11,046 bases of DNA, from contig JAUPVI010000020.1 of NCBI GenBank assembly GCA_030917105.1, positions 1-11,046 on the forward strand, read 5' to 3'. The translations under genes and the position numbers were made by a program. Positions 8,601 through 11,046 of this stretch are shown in pieces. The DNA is from Candidatus Babelota bacterium. Its GTDB lineage: Bacteria; Babelota; Babeliae; Babelales; JAUPTZ01. The notes below the pieces were generated by a model. It did not search any database. It saw only the letters and a list, made by a program, of their open reading frames with translations, and was not told the DNA's origin. Numbering within the stretch: the first letter of the stretch is position 1; every line of letters starts with the position of its first letter.

Positions 8601-9465
8601 CGACTTCGGTCGCGTAGCAAACTTTTGCGCCGAAAACTTGGGGAAAAAGTTGAAAGAAACTGCTTCTTTAACCCGAGAGGACGCACGTAAGGCGATTATT
8701 GAAACGTTCAATCAGTTTGATGCTGAAATTCCAGCTGGCACAAAGAGCACTGGAGGTGCGACTGCGGCAATTCTGACGTGTAGCCGTGGTTTTTTGCGCT
8801 GTATTAATTTGGGTGATTCGTTTGTTCTTGTTATTGATGGTAATGGTAGATGTGTTGCAAGAACGAATGATCAGGATGCTAAGGATCCAAGTGAAATAAG
8901 TCGTGTCTTGAGTCTGGGCGGCACGGTTGAAGAGTCACGGGTTAATAACAATCTCAATGTGTTTCGCTCATTGGGAGATGATGCTTATCGTACAAGTGTT
9001 GCCGCAGACAGACCTCAATTTATTGGTCTCAGGCCGCAAATTATTGAAATCAGCTTGGGTGATTCAGTTGCCGGCAATGGCGAGCTTGCTGGTACCATAG
9101 AATATGATTCTTTTTATAATGATGCCGAGTATTACTATGCCAACAAGCTTGCTCCTGGCAAGACGCAGACTGCAAATTCAAACAATCGTCCTCATCATTG
9201 GACACCTCACGCGGGGTGTCGATTTGCCGTGATCGCCTGCGATGGTCTTTCGGATGTAATGAATGATGAGGAAATTGCTACGTTTGTCTCTGCGAAGGCT
9301 GCTGAGGGCTTGAGTAGCAAAGAAATTAGTAGGCTTCTTGTGATAGAGGCTGTTAAGAAGGGAAGTCAGGACAATATTTCTGTCATCGTAGTTAAGATTC
9401 CAGAGCTGATTTCTTCATTTTCTTCAAGAAGCGACGCTGCGGGGAGCGAGTTAGGAGATGAATAA
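5653..9465 (+). CDS. Membrane-anchored ankyrin-PP2C phosphatase giant
   Basis: Predicted eukaryote-like PPM Ser/Thr phosphatase, 1,270 residues if counted from the TTG at 5653. No convincing ribosome site precedes that TTG and the frame is open further upstream, so I expect it to be entered from the 5444 ORF by a -1 shift (~1,340 residues in total). Order: hydrophobic segment ~10-30; acidic Ser/Pro-rich linker ~31-340 with internal repeats; ankyrin-like repeats at ~420-460 (NGKTLLMRAA from 420), ~560-600 (DKDGKAPL at 583-590) and ~700-750 (NKNGKSALDFA from 729); charged coiled coil ~780-800; aromatic-rich region ~815-895; PP2C ~955-1255. The PP2C has RPKMED at 962-967, FDGHGD at 979-984, STGGAT, NLGDS, CDGLSD from 1196 and QDN at 1239-1241, so Arg and metal-binding Asp residues are all present and it is probably active. 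Topology puts the catalytic end outside the inner membrane or into the host. Substrate unknown. Confidence 0.88.
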   Translation: MRTKSLLKKLNVLAMLMAAGGGVGTFATSGEEKPVQEGDQIAVSSAPDRDMGSKSDDQDDKESVASSVTSEEELRHSPESAQLRSADERTSSPEASVDWVRPFPGLSRPDSAMSDESSPTGAMLAEEEDDEDGEVVPLPASVPPVLGDAAPVAAWRSAPESALRIPSPESVKLDLPASVRSESYEEDDEGSVVLEELRHSPELTLPSVASADERTLSPEATLVASISPVLHGGTGASGVASPFASRVVEDEALVVASRPALEPRRDSPSLGSGKVGSPVPVDLIKPLLTLLRPVSAMSDESRDEAAMADDEDEEVVAIAASRPASEIKADGAPAVSVAARPIVALPVASELKLIEQAKKDGMNVDGLAPSTIHELFDVADGLCTLKKSQNYFSAWYHFMLDFERFIGKGGDIDQRDLRYNGKTLLMRAAGAGMESLVCKLVAKGADYELVNSSNQRAVDLASTDGIRRYLGALNPFIAACERKSIAELKSLFGSDRFDLEKEVAVLQKEFLPLYHVKESPLIVAAILSEFLEKDRRLDDAVFSKFCPDDEKAQAVFVGALYNSDRALAQWLMENKECGPNVLDKDGKAPLIILCEGGSRPGLLTLSELPGFDLDAAVLSELDKIKENARSVATLLSVLLKKNGEITADKVAALMPPEASFQLPGIFREACQLEDRVLIQWLMDTKPFDFSAKNYSTGNTLFMELCEEAPRGAKIILERFPDRIDLNITNKNGKSALDFAKHSAELSRLISERVREDSERVGMASEEAFGRTRMAQQIAAEAASKREAERLAQEERLKKELGLHGFPEGVDVCQARDEFLEYIRFREPTFFNYGYSMNDYPCDKISFNEMNLMPLAQDDQGNWFVFIPHHGYCRIKKATVKGNGFYSKPNLLSLEYTPPSLEARQPISSSITLATMANSVNALTPGERSMLKSRELDLDIASWEKGSPDPSGPVGVSEAQHARPKMEDAVVVDEGVLGVFDGHGDFGRVANFCAENLGKKLKETASLTREDARKAIIETFNQFDAEIPAGTKSTGGATAAILTCSRGFLRCINLGDSFVLVIDGNGRCVARTNDQDAKDPSEISRVLSLGGTVEESRVNNNLNVFRSLGDDAYRTSVAADRPQFIGLRPQIIEISLGDSVAGNGELAGTIEYDSFYNDAEYYYANKLAPGKTQTANSNNRPHHWTPHAGCRFAVIACDGLSDVMNDEEIATFVSAKAAEGLSSKEISRLLVIEAVKKGSQDNISVIVVKIPELISSFSSRSDAAGSELGDE
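5863..6600 (+). repeat. Imperfect internal duplication in acidic Ser/Pro-rich linker
   Basis: The linker of the PP2C giant contains two copies of an ordered motif set: EELRHSPE, then SADERT-x-SPEA, then RP-x-SAMSDES, then an acidic run ending in EVV. Copy 1 starts at residue 72 and copy 2 at residue 195. At DNA level 18 bases are identical between 5873-5890 and 6242-6259, and 20 bases between 5983-6002 and 6535-6554. The offsets differ (369 and 552 bases), so the second copy has an insertion or the first a deletion. Short Ser-Pro-Glu motifs recur throughout. Confidence 0.8.
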
Positions 9466-9535
9466 TACTAATGCTTGAGTAGATGAGCTACGCGTGTATG
9501 CTGGGGCTATTGTCGTCCGAGTTTTTTCTTTACTA

Positions 9536-10039
9536 CTACTCTACTGCGCTTTCCATGCTCTCTGTTTTCACCGCTCTATTAGGTGTTACGATTTCTGCAT
9601 GTGGCAGTATTGCTTCATGCAAAATTGATTGGCTGAAGCTCAGTGGCAGCAATGCACTGATGCGGTAGGTGCGTACATCAAATCCTTCGCCCCGTTCTTT
9701 AGCGCGGGCGAGATGAACTTCTGTTTCTGGTTGAGAGAACTCTGCGATAATTTGTCGGCAAGCGCCGCACGGCGACGGAAAGCCGGTGCCGCTGGCAACG
9801 ATTAAAATATGTTGTACTGTCGCTTGGCCATGTTTGCCAATCAGTGCGCCAATTGCGTTTGCTTCAGCACAGAGCGTGAGTCGGTAGGAAACGTTTTCAA
9901 CATTGCATCCTGCTTGCACTATGCCGTCCGTTGTTTGGAGTGCGGCCCCAACGCTGTAGTGTGAGTACGGGTTATATGCTCTCTTCATTGCCTCTACCGC
10001 AAGCGCGTAGAGATTTGCTTGTATTTCTGAGTTTTTCAC
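9536..10039 (-). CDS. cdd: Cytidine deaminase
   Basis: Homotetrameric-type cytidine deaminase: zinc-dependent hydrolytic deamination of (deoxy)cytidine to (deoxy)uridine in pyrimidine salvage, cytoplasmic. From the GTG at 10039 the protein has 167 residues. It begins with the family's helix and NPYSHYSVGAAL, then GCNVENVSY, the catalytic CAEANAI (zinc Cys and proton-shuttle Glu) and PCGACRQ (two more zinc Cys). I chose GTG at 10039 because AAGGAG (10046-10051) sits 6 bases upstream of it. A TTG at 10105 would add 22 residues that look unlike the family, with no ribosome site. The body is about the normal 130-140 residues, plus a tail of roughly 20 residues after ILPHAEI with no known role. 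It converges on the PP2C giant, leaving 70 bases with no clear terminator. Confidence 0.95.
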   Translation of the reverse strand: MKNSEIQANLYALAVEAMKRAYNPYSHYSVGAALQTTDGIVQAGCNVENVSYRLTLCAEANAIGALIGKHGQATVQHILIVASGTGFPSPCGACRQIIAEFSQPETEVHLARAKERGEGFDVRTYRISALLPLSFSQSILHEAILPHAEIVTPNRAVKTESMESAVE

Positions 10040-10133
10040 CGTTTTCTCCTTATCACAGGGATGATCGTTTGGCCACGCTGGGGGCAAAACAGAGGAAGTA
10101 TGCAAAGGATTTCGGCTTAGGTAAAGACATTCA

Positions 10134-10162
10134 TTGACAACTATGGCGGGTCTTTTTTTAAA
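10134..10162 (+). promoter_or_regulatory. Sigma70-like promoter for the secreted coiled-coil gene
   Basis: A perfect -35 TTGACA (10134-10139) is followed after 17 bases by TTTAAA (10157-10162), a 4/6 match to the -10 consensus. The start site would be near 10169, giving a leader of about 34 bases. That leader holds a weak inverted repeat, ACCAT/ATGGT (10168-10172 and 10181-10185), and the ribosome site AAAGGA (10188-10193). The promoter lies in the 163-base region between the divergent cdd and coiled-coil genes. Confidence 0.55.
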
Positions 10163-10202
10163 GTATCACCATTCTCATTGATGGTTTAAAGGATTTTTAC
10201 CT

Positions 10203-10763
10203 ATGAATTTCTTGTACGCTCTTTTCTTTTGCGTGGTTGGGATTGGCCAGAGCTTTGTCGCTGATGGTGCTGCTCCTGCTTCAACTGTTGCTGCCGATTC
10301 TTTAGACGCAGCCGCTAAACCAACTCCACTTGATGACTATGCTTCGCTTGTGGGGCAGCAGATTACGGCTTTGAACGACAAGATAAAGAACAAGCAAGTT
10401 GATGTGGATGCTGCGCAAAAACAATTGACTGCTCTTGATAAGGTAAATCCTCAGTACTCAATAATGCAGACGATTTTAAAGCAAGAAAAAGAATCGCTTG
10501 CTTCCTTGAAAGATCAATTAGCAGAGAAAACTGCTTTGCAACCTGCAGTTGCCTACCAGAGTGATACCTTGAAAAAAGCGAGTGCATTCATGAGCGATGT
10601 AGAGTCGTCACAAGAGGATGCTTCTACACTCGCGGCATTACTTGATAATGCCGATATTGCGAGCAACTTGCCGACGGCAACTGATGTTGCAGACGACTCT
10701 TCGGATAAGCCAGAAGATAAGCCCGCGGAGAAAGCAGCAGAGAAGAAAACTGCTGTTTCATAG
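10203..10763 (+). CDS. Small secreted coiled-coil protein of unknown function
   Basis: 186 residues, not recognised as any named family. The N-terminus (MNFLYALFFCVVGIGQSFV, then ADGAAPAS) looks like a Sec signal peptide with cleavage near residue 22-24, although the n-region has no Lys or Arg, which is unusual. Cys10 is not in a convincing lipobox. Residues ~48-110 form a predicted amphipathic coiled coil (LVGQQITALNDKIKNKQ, QKQLTALDKV, KQEKESLASLKDQLAEK). The last ~30 residues are a low-complexity Asp/Lys/Pro/Glu/Ala tail, probably disordered. AAAGGA lies 9 bases before the ATG at 10203, behind a promoter with a perfect -35. The TAG stop overlaps the acpS 3' end by 6 bases. The most likely place is the periplasm or cell surface. 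An adhesin, chaperone or envelope spacer role would be a guess. Confidence 0.8.
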   Translation: MNFLYALFFCVVGIGQSFVADGAAPASTVAADSLDAAAKPTPLDDYASLVGQQITALNDKIKNKQVDVDAAQKQLTALDKVNPQYSIMQTILKQEKESLASLKDQLAEKTALQPAVAYQSDTLKKASAFMSDVESSQEDASTLAALLDNADIASNLPTATDVADDSSDKPEDKPAEKAAEKKTAVS

Positions 10764-11046
10764 AAGTGTAATAAGCACCTGTGCAATAGTATATTCGTGG
10801 TCGTGTGCAAGAGAAGTGCTCGTGTGAATTTTTGGGAGTGCAATGCCGGTAGCCGCATGAAAACTTTCGGCATCAAAAAGAATCGTGGGGCACTTCCATC
10901 GCGGTTCTGGTACTATTTCTATAAAGCGTGCGATAGTACGAAAACCAAACGGTTGTATAGCCACGTGGGAACTGCAGGCAGTGCTTAATGCTTTATAAAA
11001 TGCTTCTTTTACTGCAAAGCGGGAAGCGAGAAATTGTGTCTGTTTT
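10758..11046 (-). CDS. acpS: Holo-[acyl-carrier-protein] synthase, N-terminus outside window
   Basis: 4'-phosphopantetheinyl transferase of the AcpS type, which moves the phosphopantetheine arm of CoA onto the Ser of acyl carrier protein and so activates it for fatty acid synthesis. The last 96 codons are present; the frame is open to the right edge (first whole codon at 11045). The visible part begins with FLASRFAVKEAFYKAL, the family's signature with the metal-binding Glu in RFAVKEA, and ends with HTSTSLAHDHEYTIAQVLI, matching the usual HxSxSHxxxYAxAxVI strand pair. The first ~25-30 residues, with the conserved G-x-D-I-V/x-E segment, lie beyond the edge. The GTG at 10964 is internal, not the start. 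The TGA stop (10760-10758) overlaps the end of the convergent coiled-coil gene. Family length is ~120-130, so the gene is probably intact. Confidence 0.88.
   Translation of the reverse strand, partial: KQTQFLASRFAVKEAFYKALSTACSSHVAIQPFGFRTIARFIEIVPEPRWKCPTILFDAESFHAATGIALPKIHTSTSLAHDHEYTIAQVLITLL

Noticed and set aside
10040..10105. N-terminal extension of cytidine deaminase from the TTG at 10105
   Set aside because: The GTG at 10039 has a textbook AAGGAG 6 bases upstream and begins the normal family N-terminus; the extension is Pro-rich and unlike the family.
10141..10163. G-rich stretch followed by a T-run, as a terminator
   Set aside because: No stable stem precedes the T-run and no + strand gene ends nearby. 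The T-run overlaps the predicted -10 region instead.

Overview
The window holds six coding regions and no RNA genes, IS elements or CRISPR arrays. The gene mix is two very large, eukaryote-like PP2C/PPM phosphatase proteins with ankyrin repeats, a HerA-type ATPase, cytidine deaminase, a small secreted coiled-coil protein and holo-ACP synthase. This suggests a host-associated or intracellular bacterium rich in eukaryote-like domains. Candidatus Dependentiae (TM6) is my best guess, with Chlamydiae-like or Legionella/Rickettsiales-like lineages as alternatives. This is inferred from gene content only; no taxonomic marker is present.

Left part (1-3656, + strand): the C-terminal ~1,217 residues of a protein that begins upstream of the window. 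It carries three PP2C domains in series. The first is cut by the window edge, the second has lost key catalytic residues, and the third is close to canonical. A short ankyrin stretch lies between the first two. Next (3737-5365, +) is an intact HerA/DUF87 ATPase with an N-terminal HAS-barrel.

Middle (5444-9465, +): a second PP2C/ankyrin giant. Its signal peptide and first membrane segment lie in a short ORF (5444-5683). The rest lies in the -1 frame, open through 5653-9465. The two frames meet at a perfect A AAA AAG heptamer (5638-5644), the slippery sequence known from dnaX. One -1 slip, or one extra A, gives a continuous ~1,340-residue protein: signal peptide, two membrane segments, an acidic Ser/Pro-rich repeat linker, ankyrin-like repeats, a coiled coil and a PP2C domain. 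Programmed frameshift, transcriptional slippage, sequencing error and real mutation are all still possible.

Right part: cytidine deaminase (9536-10039, -) is read toward the middle gene. A secreted coiled-coil protein (10203-10763, +) diverges from it behind a good sigma70-like promoter. The gene ends in a 6-base overlap with the convergent 3' end of acpS (10758 to the window edge, -). The two phosphatase giants probably act outside the cytoplasm on host or envelope targets, but only the second shows an export signal here. HerA, cdd and acpS look like housekeeping genes. No stretch over 300 bases lacks a gene.
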